Assembly (NCBI RefSeq): GCF_011397635.1
Contig: NC_064753.1
Coordinates: forward strand, 36,437,822 to 36,501,821
DNA from: Epinephelus fuscoguttatus
Lineage: Eukaryota > Chordata > Actinopteri > Perciformes > Serranidae
Length of the DNA: 64,000 nucleotides
Reading direction: 5' to 3'
The notes beneath the pieces were generated by a model. It saw nothing but the letters and a program-made list of their open reading frames with translations. It was not told the origin of the DNA and ran no database searches. Within the stretch, counting starts at the first letter, position 1. Each line of letters begins with the position of its first letter. The position numbers and the translations under genes are program-made. This document shows positions 34,803-45,524 of the stretch, in pieces.

Positions 34803-37800
34803 TCATTTGCATCTGTGAATAAAGAGAGACAATTTAGAAATATAAAATGAGCTTGAATTCAGACAAAGTAGAGCTCAGAAAGCCTGGATGAACCTGAACT
34901 CAGCAGGCGTTTTAGATCACTTTGTTCATTCTGTTCGTTATGCATGTCTGATTAGCTGCTGGGAATACACTTTTATTTACCTGAAACTTTTATTTTTGTT
35001 TTTATTTTTCTTCTTTTTTTGTATTTCCCAGCATGTTTTCCTTATAACAATTTTCCTCTCAATATGTCCCACCAGTTCCATGGCTCGGTCTTTTGTGTGT
35101 CTAATGTCCCTTTTGAGTACAGACTGGAACATTTAACATATCCATGGTAAACAAACAGATTATCATACGAAAGCCTCCCTCTGGTCTACCTGCAGGAGGC
35201 TTGATGAAAACGCTGATTTCTCCGGGCGCAGATGGAAGAGTTGAGATGACAGCGATGGATCAGTCTCGGCTGGAGAGTCGGCACAGGTCTGGGAAGACAG
35301 TCACAGCGCTCGACGTCTATCTCACAGTCAGGCATCCATGAACTGAGTGGTAACTCTGAGCAGGAGGTAATAATGGTGTTAGAAAGTCACAGAGACAGTG
35401 TACAAGAAATGTCTTTTCATTTTGTTAAGTGAATCTCTGTATTGTAACATGTATCACTTCCATACTTTGATAATTAACTTACAGTATATTCACTTCACTT
35501 TAATGTTTCAGTAAGCCTGCTGATGTTCAAATTAAAACATTGTGTTAAATATAATTTGATATACAATATGTTTAGTATTTTTGAGCTTACTGCTAACATC
35601 AGCATGTTAATACACTCACAAAGACAATGCTAACATGCTGATGCTTTACTGTAGTAGATATAATGTATGGTGGCTGACAAGGGCAAACGCGCTACAATGG
35701 CCCAAAAAATTTCCATTGCTGCAGCTTCAGAAACTGTTCCAGTTCAAAAACACATACAAAAATCCAAAACAAATACAACAACAGAAACATCCTGAAACTG
35801 AAAGTGCATGCTGCTGAAAGCCGAACCAAATAGATTAACAGCACACACTCAGGAAATACAGAAATGATGCAAAGTCGAAAACACATAAACCCCAGAAACA
35901 AATGGAACAGAAAAACACTGCATATCCAAACATAATGAAAACCGAGCACTTAGTAGAACATGATTTTCAGCTTGAGAGAGACCAGACGGGTGAGTGTGTT
36001 TGTGAGTGTGTTTGTGTTTAAAGCCAGAGGAAAAGTTAAGTAAAGAAGCAACATAAAAAGGTACAAAATTCTTTTCATATTAGGCCTCATTCTTCTCGTA
36101 AATGTGTTGCTCTTTTATAATACAGTGAAAACCACATACAGTGATCACAGTTACAGTGATCAACTGATTATATGGAACATCTTGGGAAAATCTTGGGACA
36201 CAATCCTTCCTAATACAAATGCTGTTTAAATAATTCACTTATTGAGACCAAGTAGTCTGCTTACAGTGTTCATTTTGGGTCTTTTTATACATGACAACGT
36301 ATGGAAAAACTGTTAAAAGCTTGCGGTTACCTGTCTGCTTCCAGCTGTCTACACACACACTGAAATCATGACATAAAAAAGAAATAGAAAGATCCATTCC
36401 CCTCAAAGCTTATGGCAAACTGCCTAAATCAAGCCAGAGAGGTGCAGCAGTCAAACTCTGTGTTCTTCAGACTACCTTCTGGAGTCTACTCAACAATGAG
36501 AAGCTAGCGATGGAGACCAAGCAGCAACCCATGGGCCTGAAAACTGAAGCCAACCCAGAAGTGCCAAAAACTGCAGTTCCTCAAACGGCCACTTGAGGGT
36601 GGCTCCAGGAATCATTTCCCATAGACGCCCATGTTAAAGTTCCCACTTAACAGAAGGAATAAAACTGCCTGATACAAAAAATGATTTTGGTCTCGAACGC
36701 TAATTTCAACATTCATGACAACTGTACAGGGGGTGAGTTTATTATAATTCACCCATTTACATTTTATAAGGGCCCAGAATTATGCATATTTAAGGGTGGG
36801 GCAACTTGACTGACAGACTGTCTGCGAGGCATCACCATGGTCTGTGAGGCAGATCCAACCTTCCCTCCATCAGAGCTCCAATATGGTCATTTCTGGCTCT
36901 AAAAAACAGAGATGGTGATGGCCGAAATGCCAAACTTGAGGCTTCAAAATGGCCAATGTCCAATACAGTCTGTAATAAAAAATATGCTGTTTCGTCTGGT
37001 CTGTCTCTCAGGTTTGAAAACGAAGCTGTTCCACTTACAGGCCTAGAAACCTGGAGGACTTCCGTAGCGTCGACTGGATATGCAGCATTTTTTCTGTTTC
37101 ATTTGTTTTCATTTGTTTGTGTGTTTTTGATTTTGCACCATTTCTATTTGCAGTTTGTTTGCTGTTAACATATTTGTTTTGTCTTTCTGCAATCATTTTT
37201 TCCATTTGCAGGATGTTTCTGTTGTTGCCTTTACTCTAGTCTCGCTCACCAGACCTTTCTCAAGAAAAGAAAGGTCTGGCTGGGCCGACTCTCACTTTAA
37301 GATTGGAGAAAAAAAACGCCCCGGCTTTTTTTATTTCTTTCAACCAATCACAATCGTTCTGGGCGGTGCCACAGCAACGGTGCGCTTGCAAAAATATTGC
37401 CGGGGGGAAACAGGTTTTGGTGTAACACGCCCACAAAAATATCGCCTACAGGATGCGAACCATGGCAGAAAAATGGCTACATCCCCCCAAGATCAAACAC
37501 TGCAAAAGTTAGTAAAGGACGTGTTGAAAACTGCTACACAACTGGAGGTGGCAGGGCGGGACTTCAGCGGGTGGCTCGTTCCGCCCAATGAGAGGCTGAT
37601 CTATGCAGCAAACTTCCGCCCACTCAGACTACCTTTACCCTTGTTGGCCACCATAATATTTATCACCATGTTCACCATCTTAGCTTTGTGTGTTAGCATG
37701 CTATCATTTACTAATTAGCACAGTGCAGCTAGGTCTGATTTGGATGTCATTATTTTTGCAGGTGTTTGGTCATTAACCAAATGCAATTGAATTCGTCTTC

Positions 37801-39644
37801 AAGACATTATGAATGTCTGTTCACAATTTTGTGCCAATCCAGCCAACAGTTGTTGAGATGCACACCTTCTGTGCTGGAAGGGTAAGGTATGCATCTGTCA
37901 GATGAACAATCCCAAATCAGCCCACTGGCACAAAGTCTCCTGGAGTCCTCTGCCTCTGACCGCTGGCCCATCGGAGAGCAGCTGCCAATCAACCACATGG
38001 ATTAGAACACAGATAAAAACAATAAATTGAGAATTAAGACTGACCAATGTTTTGGACTCACCCACTGCTCCCCTGAGGTTCAGCATTACGTCGTATTATG
38101 GCAGGCTCCATGCACCGGCACTCTGTATGATTAGCTACTTTTATTAGCACGGGCTCGGGTACAAACTTGAAGGGAATCACACTCAGGACCTGAAATGCAT
38201 AGAATCACACAAACACACAGGTGTTGTGGTAAGAGTGTTTGAGAGCTAGTGCTGCTGTTGCAATGCTCCAGCCCTCGGAAAATAGTTAAATAATAAGGTT
38301 AAAAGGATATCCATGTGATCACAAACTTGTTTACTCACAGTTTTATTCACATATACAGTCGTTGTGTTTCTGCAGGTGACTCCTTCTTGGTTGCAGCAGC
38401 CACTGCACCTGTCAGTAAGAAAACAAATTCACATCTGGGTAAAGTGATGTGCATAAAAAAAATTACATAAGTTCTTTTAGTTGACTCTGGGGAGTTAAGG
38501 CTTGCCATGTTCATGAGAGTTTTCATAAAAGCTCTTGTTTGGTCAGAGGTCAAACTGAATCTGAATGGCCCCCAAGAAGTGCCCTGGGCTTTACATCCCA
38601 TTTTGTAGATGCCAAACAGTGGAATTACAACACACAGGCTCATCACGTGATGCCACTGGGTCCAGAAAGACTTCTTCCTATCAACTTACAATGTGAAAGA
38701 GACATCTCTAAATCAGTGCATACATTTTTTTCGTGTCAACCCCGCTAAATGACTTGTTTCACCATCAGGATTTGACTCCACTCAGTCTGATAATATTTGG
38801 ACAGTCTGGAAGAGCCGCAAGAATACATCATTTTAACACCATTCAAGTTAGCAGAACGCTAGGCTGCTAATCTCTAGCGCACTTGTTCTATGGGCCCAAA
38901 GATGTGGACAAAGCACTGATCATCCTGGCAAACAGATCGAATAGAAAATGGTTTGGGGGCCACCCAGCACCCTATGGGGGGCCAGATTTAGCCTGCAAGC
39001 CATGAGTTGCGTACTGCTGCCTTTGAAGGTGTTTTGAAAAACCTCAATTTTAGTGACCAAAAACTCTGTTCGTGTGTGGACAAGAGGCTAAAACATAGGG
39101 GAAAATATACATTTATAAAGGATATTTGTATACATATAGATGGGGCAAAGTGTTAGTGGTAGGATGCAGGGACAGTGCCACAGTATTAGGCCTGATGAAC
39201 CATGTTAAAGTCTTGGGTCGTGTCAAACAAACCTGTGGACGGACACACAAGGTGGCTTGAAGAACATTGAGGGGTCGGTGCCAAGCTCCTTGGCCACGTC
39301 GACACACGTTTCCCTCGGCATGCACTGAGTCCGCTGCCACTCTTCATCTATGGCTAAATGGCAGAAACACAACATTCATAACCACATCAACACACATGTG
39401 TAGACTAACACGTAACATGTACTGAATGTTTTATCTGACCTTTGAGTATCTCCAGGCTGTAAGATTCGGCAGCGTAGCGTGTCGAGCGGTGTGAGCCCAC
39501 TGAAGGTGGAGAAGAGAGGGTCTCTGGCTGCTGCAGTCTCAGACGACACTTCCACAACTTCCAGTCTGGAAAGTCTGCGAGCCTCAGCAGTTCATCCAGG
39601 CTGGAGGCTGACCGCACCTTCCTTTCCCACTGCTTCGCTTCCTG
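34803..39644 (-). CDS. vegfd: Vascular endothelial growth factor D, exons 2-8, partial
   Basis: Secreted PDGF/VEGF-family ligand of VEGFR2/VEGFR3 that drives lymphatic and blood vessel growth. Minus-strand exons: 39644-39440, 39353-39233, 38408-38339, 38189-38062, 37981-37866, 35355-35190 and 34812-34803; all have GT-AG borders and matching phases (1, 2, 0, 2, 1, 2), about 271 residues. Seen in order: the N-terminal propeptide with SASSLDELLRL and WKLWKCRLRL; DEEWQRTQC; the cystine-knot signature PCVSVHRCSGCC split by an intron; KVANHTECRC; the IIRR processing site; LCASGLIWDCSSDRC; and a cysteine-rich tail ending FHQASCRCK. The tail stops about 45 residues earlier than mammalian VEGF-D. VEGF-C is less likely given SSLDELL..WKLW. 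The signal-peptide exon, expected to the right of 39644, was not identified. Confidence 0.9.
35720..35940 (-). repeat. Left arm of a ~1.5-kb inverted pair
   Basis: On the minus strand it carries GGATATGCAGTGTTTTTCTG, CAGGATGTTTCTGTTGTTG and TGCTGTTAA..ATTTG. The same words occur on the plus strand at 37075-37230. Lies in the vegfd intron before exon 7. Confidence 0.7.
36500..36960 (-). repeat. Dispersed ~450-bp repeat, copy 2 (inverted)
   Basis: Minus-strand counterpart of 28.2-28.8 kb and 57.0-57.4 kb: AACTGCAGTTTTTGGCAC.., AGTGGCC, ATGGGCGTCTATGGGAAATG and CATTTTGAAGCCTCAAG-like segments. It lies between the two arms of the 35.7/37.2 kb inverted pair. Confidence 0.55.
37075..37640. repeat. 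Right arm of the inverted pair followed by another dispersed repeat
   Basis: 37075-37230 mirrors 35720-35940. From about 37237 a second family begins, AGTCTCGCTCACCAGACCTT .. GGTCTGGCTGGGCC, and runs to about 37632 (ACTCAGACTACC). The open frame across it (187 codons) is not a recognised protein and is best read as repeat sequence. Confidence 0.5.
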
Positions 39645-40205
39645 CTGGGATCACAGTCAAAAATCCGTCAATGTTTTGCATTAACATAAAAAAACCTCTT
39701 CAATATTGGTCTCAATTTCACTTGATGTCACTGTGTCTGTCTATTTGACAATACTGGTCTCTCTCGGTCCACCACTGTGGTCCAGACTGGAATATCTCAA
39801 CAACTATTCAATGGATTGGCATAAAATTTGGTTCAGATATCCACGGTACCAGGAGAATCAGTCCAACTTTGGTGATGCCCTGAGATGTTTTCTAGCAGCA
39901 ACATTGAGTTGACGTTTTTGGTTCAGTGGACAATATCTTGGCAAATATTAAAGAGATTGCTGTATAACTTCTCTCAGACATTCTTGGTCCCCAGAGGATG
40001 AAACCTACAGACACAGGTAATCGTAATCTTCATACATTTCCTCTGTCCTCTACTGCTTAAGGTTGTTTGGTTCAGAGTTAACTGTCTCAGCAACTATTGG
40101 ATGTTTTGTAACTGAATTTTGTACAGACATTCATTGTCCCTATCTCCTATGTCTCACACACAGAATTGATACAGTCAGATAAAATAGTGAGGGGTAAACA
40201 TGGCA
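39645..40205. repeat. Dispersed repeat of short ~100-bp units
   Basis: Upstream of vegfd exon 2 (in its intron 1). TATCTCAACAACTATTCAAT..GGATTGGCATAAAATTTGGT at about 39790 and GTCTCAGCAACTATTGGATG at about 40083 are units of a common teleost repeat; a related piece lies at 37700-37860. No signal-peptide exon was recognised here. Confidence 0.5.
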
Positions 40206-40207
40206 CA

Positions 40208-40555
40208 CTGTGTAGAAGAAGAAGAAGATATACTTTATTAATCCCCAAGGGGAAATTCAATTTTTTCACTCTGTTGTCACATACATAGGCCCGAAATACA
40301 CACACATGCACAAAGAGACCTGAACATGTACAGTATTAAATGGAGAGATGTCAGAGCGAGGGGGCTGTCCATGGACAGGTGCCCCGAGCAGTTGGGGGAT
40401 CAGTGCCTTACTCAAGGGCACCTCCACAGTGCCCAGGAGGTGAACTGGTACCTCTTGAGCTACTAGTCCACACTCCATATTTGGTCCGGATGGGGACTTG
40501 AACCAGCGACCTTCCGATTCACAACACAGAGCTACTACCATCCCATGTAGTAAAG
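40208..40555 (-). mobile_element. tRNA-derived SINE (minus strand)
   Basis: On the minus strand: a tRNA-like head with TCGCTGGTTCAAGTCCCC (B box GGTTCAAGTCC), a body with TAAGGCACTGATCCCCCAAC and GTGCCC..AGGTG, and a tail AATTTCCCCTTGGGGATTAA followed by TAAAGTATA and (TTC)n. This tail is widespread in fish SINEs. Confidence 0.75.
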
Positions 40556-41585
40556 AAGGAGTAATTTCAGACACAGTCAAATCTGCGTTGGCTCAGTGTT
40601 CGCAAATTGGCAAATGTCTTGACCTGACGGGGACTTTGTCTGTAAGCTACATCCAATAAGAGCACTAGACACAGGTTGAGGACAGGGTAAGAGTATGGTC
40701 ACACATTAGGTTCTGGTAGCAAAGCAAGATCGCATCTTGGTATCGCAGTTCAACTTTGGCAAGCTCTGACCAGTCTCAATCAATAGTGTGTGGAGGAAAC
40801 ACTGACTGTTACTGTGTCTAACAAGTTGATATTGTATGATACTGGACACGAAACATACAAACAGCCCCACATGAGAGATGCTGTCTGGCTGGCAGTGAGT
40901 CAGGAGACAGGCATGGAATGCAAGAAAATGGAAAATGTACCAATAACCTCATACTTCATGGTATTTATTAGCAAGCTAGCCAACATTAGCTTGCAAGTAA
41001 GCTTTCTGTGTGCCTTAAAATCTGGCACTGCCCGCATTCAGCATAAATGTTGCTTCAGCAATTGGTGGTTAATTTCCTGCAATTGCTCATGGGTGCTTGG
41101 ACCCAAAAGTGGCACTGTGACATTTTAACAGGTGTGTGTGTGGTTGACAGGAAGACAGAAAGCGACAGAGAAAGGGTAAGACAGGGTGGAAGGTGGAATA
41201 TTAAATGCAATGTTTCCGTAACTGGGAATGCTGTTTGGTCACTCTTTGACGCTGAAGCTGAGACAACAATTTGTGTAGTGTGAACAGTACAGCAACTTGA
41301 CTTTGGAAGTTATGTAATGTGAACTCAGCTGAAGTACAGCCTCACAGAGCCACTAATGTTCAGAGCTATTCAAGCAAGCATGTTAGAAATAATAATGTAC
41401 TGTATAATACAGTATGTGCATTATTTTTTCCCAGCGTCTGAGTTGATGCTTGCTGTAGCGTGGTTACTTGGAGCACTCGGCATGATGTCACACACATTAG
41501 ACAGAGTGTGATTATCAACAGCTGCTGCAGCAAATTTGTGTGTCTGCTCTGGTCTGCCTCTCCGTCTCTGAATGCAGCTCATTCT
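40556..41585. other. Gene-free interval
   Basis: No recognised exon or repeat. Confidence 0.35.
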
Positions 41586-41589
41586 GAAG

Positions 41590-41715
41590 CCTCATGACTC
41601 TGCTACCAAAGAGTATACATTCATGTACAGCAGTAGAATGACATGCAGCGGGATTTAAACCCCAGGACATCTGACAAATATGGGCCTCAGCCAACCACAC
41701 CACCATCACACTCTT
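41590..41715 (-). mobile_element. Decayed tRNA-SINE fragment
   Basis: Minus strand: GTGGTTGGCTGAGG.., GGGGTTTAAATCCC (degenerate B box) and GCTGCATGTCATTC, matching the order of boxes and body in the 20.3-kb SINE. Confidence 0.5.
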
Positions 41716-43006
41716 TAAGAGGAGGCAGCAGCAGTGGGAGAAAACCATAAAACCACCTGTCATGCTACATCAGATGGGTTCCCATGATGATGTAACGCAG
41801 AACAAAATGGAAGCTGGACAGATTGGATCTGTAGGGTTTGAGATTTTTACTGTTTTTGTTTTAACTTGTCGGCATTTTAAGAGAGTAGAAGAGGAGGAGA
41901 GGTTCATTTGTGAGGCAGGAAAAGCCAGAACCTGATACCGGATGGCCCGTCTACAAACATCAGAGAGGACAGTCATGGAATACTGCACTTGTCTGCACAG
42001 TGTTTGCTTTATATCCCCTGGACATCTGTAACGATCAGAGCCCTCTGATGTGTTCAGTGTGTTGCAGAACGGAGGGTGGGGCAGGTTTGGCTGGCTGACT
42101 GCTTCCACTTAAATCAGAGAAACAACAACAGAAAATAGGGAGGTTTCCCCTCCACAATTTCTACCAGGGGATAGACCCACTAATGAGAAACAGAGAGGGA
42201 GAGTGCCTGAGAAAGGGATGACAGGAAATGGAGATAAAGAAGGGGAAAGTTTAAACAGAGAAAGAGTGGAGAGAGGTAACAATGACAGCCAGATAAAAAA
42301 AAAAAAGAAGAGTGAAATGGTTCAATAATCCCTCTGACGCAGATATGATTATGGCATGCTTTTACTCCTTTTAGCCACATATGAGTGCTCACATGATGAC
42401 TGTCAATTTTGGTTTCAGTGGACAGTGAGCACATGTGAGTGTAGCTGCACTGAAGGAAAGACAACACTACAAAAAATGAGTGTAATCAAGCATCAGTAAT
42501 ACAAAAGCAATGCGATGTTTTAATTTCTGCTCTCTAGACAAAGTAATATAATATATCAAAGTTATTTTAGTACCAAGGAAAACTGGTTTTCCAGGAAATC
42601 TGTTGTTATACATCAGATACAAATTACAGGAGGCTTGTTACTTGCGTGCACTTGAAGACATAAAGGCTTCACGCCACACTTACCCTACTTCCTCCTTCTG
42701 TGTGCATGCTGTGGCCCACGTTTATCCAACTCAGCTCCACCAACAGAGTCACCAAACAGGAGAATCTACACAGAGTCCGTTTAATCTTCATCATTATCCC
42801 TTGGCTCTGCCCGCAGTCTGTGAGAAGCACTCTGCAGTATGAACTTGTCTCCTTTTTCTTCTTGCCGAAAGCACTTAGAGATGGCTGCCTCTCTGACTCC
42901 CAGACCAGCTGAGTCCCTCAGACCACACACACACACACACCCCTCAGTCCTCTCAGTGCAGGTATGTGTAACACAAACTCTTGATCTTTCCAGCTGCACA
43001 GTAAAG

Positions 43007-43052
<46 letters not shown>

Positions 43053-44254
43053 AGTGTGTGAGCCAGACGTAACCTGTCGCAGCAACCCAGACACCCACCA
43101 GCCAAATGGAGAAGGTTAAAGAGGCTTTAAAACATGCACCTCTCACTGCAGATGCTTTGATGCAGAACCTGAGGTGTCCTGTTAAATAACAAGGCGGGCA
43201 CAAGTCAGAAGCTGAAAATCACCTCAGAAAAAAAATAAATTCAAGATCCCCTTGAGGACTTCTCATCAGCACACACTCTGATGTCAGACTGGATTGTGAG
43301 GTATTTCTACATGAACAGATTCCTCTGTGTTTCTTCTTTATATATCCACCTCCTAAAAAAAAAAAAAAAAGTCTGCTGACTCCTGGCTTCCCCCTTAATG
43401 GCTAATTTCAGTGGTTACGATATCTGTATGTTAAACTTCCCTTCTGTCAGTTCGCCAGATCCTGCTGTGGTCTGTCCATGCATAAACGCCCTGAGGTGCA
43501 AGAGCAACCACACAATTCCTTCCACTAAGATGTGGGCTAATTCTGGAGGAGCTATGAGAAGCTAAAGTAATAGTCTGTCTTGGTGTCTGTGTCTCTCCCA
43601 CTGCTGCTGGTCCTGCTGCCTCAAAGCACGCCCTTTTTATTTGCTTGTGTGTTCCCGTCTTTATTTTTAATGTCTGTTTGTCAAGTGATCAAGTCCCCTG
43701 CCTGTTAAATCCCATATCAGTGTCTTTTCCTCTGGGGCTGCCAAACCGCACACAGCCGCAGAGCCATAACATGTGTTTTAAATGTGATCCAGACTTCCGT
43801 AACGTGTGAGGGGGAATCAGATGCCAGCAACACCCCTGTCCCACAGACACCCCACCCACTTGCCCATCCAGGCCCATTTGACTCAGGATGTAATCTGCCG
43901 GGAACAAACATAACGGAGGGAAAATGAGAACAACATCCTGAATTTGTATGTAAATAAGGGCATCTTTTTCTGTCTGCTGCAAAAGAATGAACATAATAAT
44001 TGTGAAAAAACAATATTTGGGGTATGTAGGGTTTTTGTTGTTGTTTTACCGCAGCTGGATAAATTAGGAGAATGTGGTGTACAAATGTGTGTCATCAAAG
44101 ATCTGTAAAACCTTTATACCTTATTTCACTTCATAACAATATATGGAAGAAACTCACAGTTTCATAACTTTGAAACCACAGAAGGAACATGTAATAAAGC
44201 TTAAATTTAACAAGGGGAGTGGAGAGCAGTTAGAAGCACATTTTCCCTAAAAAC
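41716..44254. other. Gene-free interval with microsatellites
   Basis: Contains a short (AC)n at about 42925-42940, (GT)n at 43010-43050 and an A-run at 43356-43370. Frames through the GT tract look like long peptides but are artefacts. No vegfd signal-peptide exon could be assigned. Confidence 0.4.
43010..43050. repeat. (GT)n microsatellite
   Basis: About 20 uninterrupted GT units. Confidence 0.95.
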
Positions 44255-44499
44255 TATATTTTACAAGGGAGAGATGGTAAACTGCTATTGTGCTAACAAT
44301 GGGACATGAAGCACTTGGACGTGCAACACGTCAAAATAGATGCTGGGAAGTACTAAATGTCCTGTAAACATGTACAATGTCACCCTGGTCACAGTTTTGT
44401 TTACTGCTAGGACTTAAGTGAGTGGAAGATGAACTGCTACAGGCTATGAGAAGACAGCACAGTGTTTTCGGTAGCTGTGTCCTCAGTAATGTTATGAAG

Positions 44500-45524
44500 A
44501 ATTGGCAGTTAACAGGAACTGTGGAGGTCAAGTGAAAGACCAAGAAAACTTTCTGAGAGAGCTGCTCATAGGATTGTTAAAAGGCAATTCAAAATTCCTG
44601 TTTGACTACAAAAGACCTACAGAAAGATTTATGGTTTCAAGAGTGGTGGTGCACTGTTCTACTGTGCAGCGACAACTGTACAAATATGATCTTCATGGAA
44701 GAGTCATCAGAAGAAAACCTTTCCTGTGTCCTCACTACAAAATCCAGTATCAGATGTTTGCAAATTTGCAAACATCTGATACTGGATTTTGTAGTGAGGA
44801 CACCAGGCTTGTTCAGATGTTCCTTAAGGAACATCTGAACAAGCCTGGTGCTTTTTGGAAACATGTCTTGTGGACTGGTGAAGTTAAAATATAAGTTTTT
44901 GGATGCAATGAGCAAAGGTATGATCCGAGAAAAAGGGACACAGATTTTCATGAAAAGAACACCTGTCCAAGAGAGGTAAACACAGGGTCCCCAAAGGGTC
45001 ATGCTTTGGGCTTGTGCTGCAGCCAGTGGCACAGGAAACATTTCACAGTTAGAGTACAGAATAATTTACAGATGATGTAAAGAATTACATCATCTGTAAA
45101 AGCTGAAGATGAAGAGAGGATGGCTTCTACAACAGGACCATGATCCTAAACACACCTCGAAATCCACAATGGACGGCCTCAAGAGGAGCAGCCTGAATGT
45201 TTTGCCATGGCCCTCAGTCCGCCAAGCTAACCATCATTAAAAATCTGTGGATAGACCTCCAAGAGCAGTGCGTGAGGATGTAACTGAATGACATTTAGCT
45301 GGCTACAAAAAGTATTTAAAAGCTGTGATACTTGCCAAAGAGGGCGCTCTTTTTTTTTTGTTGTTATTTTGAAACCGGAAAAGATTAAAATGAAAAAGAA
45401 ATCTTGCTTAAAATACTAAAGAAATGTGTCATCTTTAGCTTTTTGTCTTTTGACAATCAGTTAATCTTTTACTCTGACGACATTTTGACCTGGGGTGCCC
45501 AAACTTTTGCATACCACTGTATCT
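44500..45524 (+). mobile_element. Tc1-like transposon relic with internal palindromes
   Basis: Encodes scattered Tc1-type transposase segments: LLHGRVIRRKPFL-like text, HLNKPGAFWKHVLWTGEVK (a decayed DE-K motif region), then CTTCTACAACAGGACCATGA (the QD/HN region) and AATCTGTGGATAGACCTCCA. The 3' end carries GGGGTGCCCAAACTTTTGCA followed by TACCACTGTA, the inverted terminus of this teleost Tc1 family. The matching 5' terminus was not seen, although the 5' region down to about 44255 may be element sequence. Three palindromic insertions disrupt it (44726-44803, 44801-44850, 45065-45100). Confidence 0.85.

Noticed and set aside
37155..37718. 187-codon plus-strand ORF as a novel gene
   Set aside because: It spans the join of two dispersed repeats (inverted arm and AGTCTCGCTCACC family), has no recognised domain, and lies antisense in a vegfd intron.
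42781..43203. vegfd signal-peptide exon candidate (hydrophobic minus-strand stretch SIWLVGVWVAATG)
   Set aside because: No suitable ATG immediately upstream in frame, the frame runs into a CA repeat, and no supporting motif; not strong enough to call.
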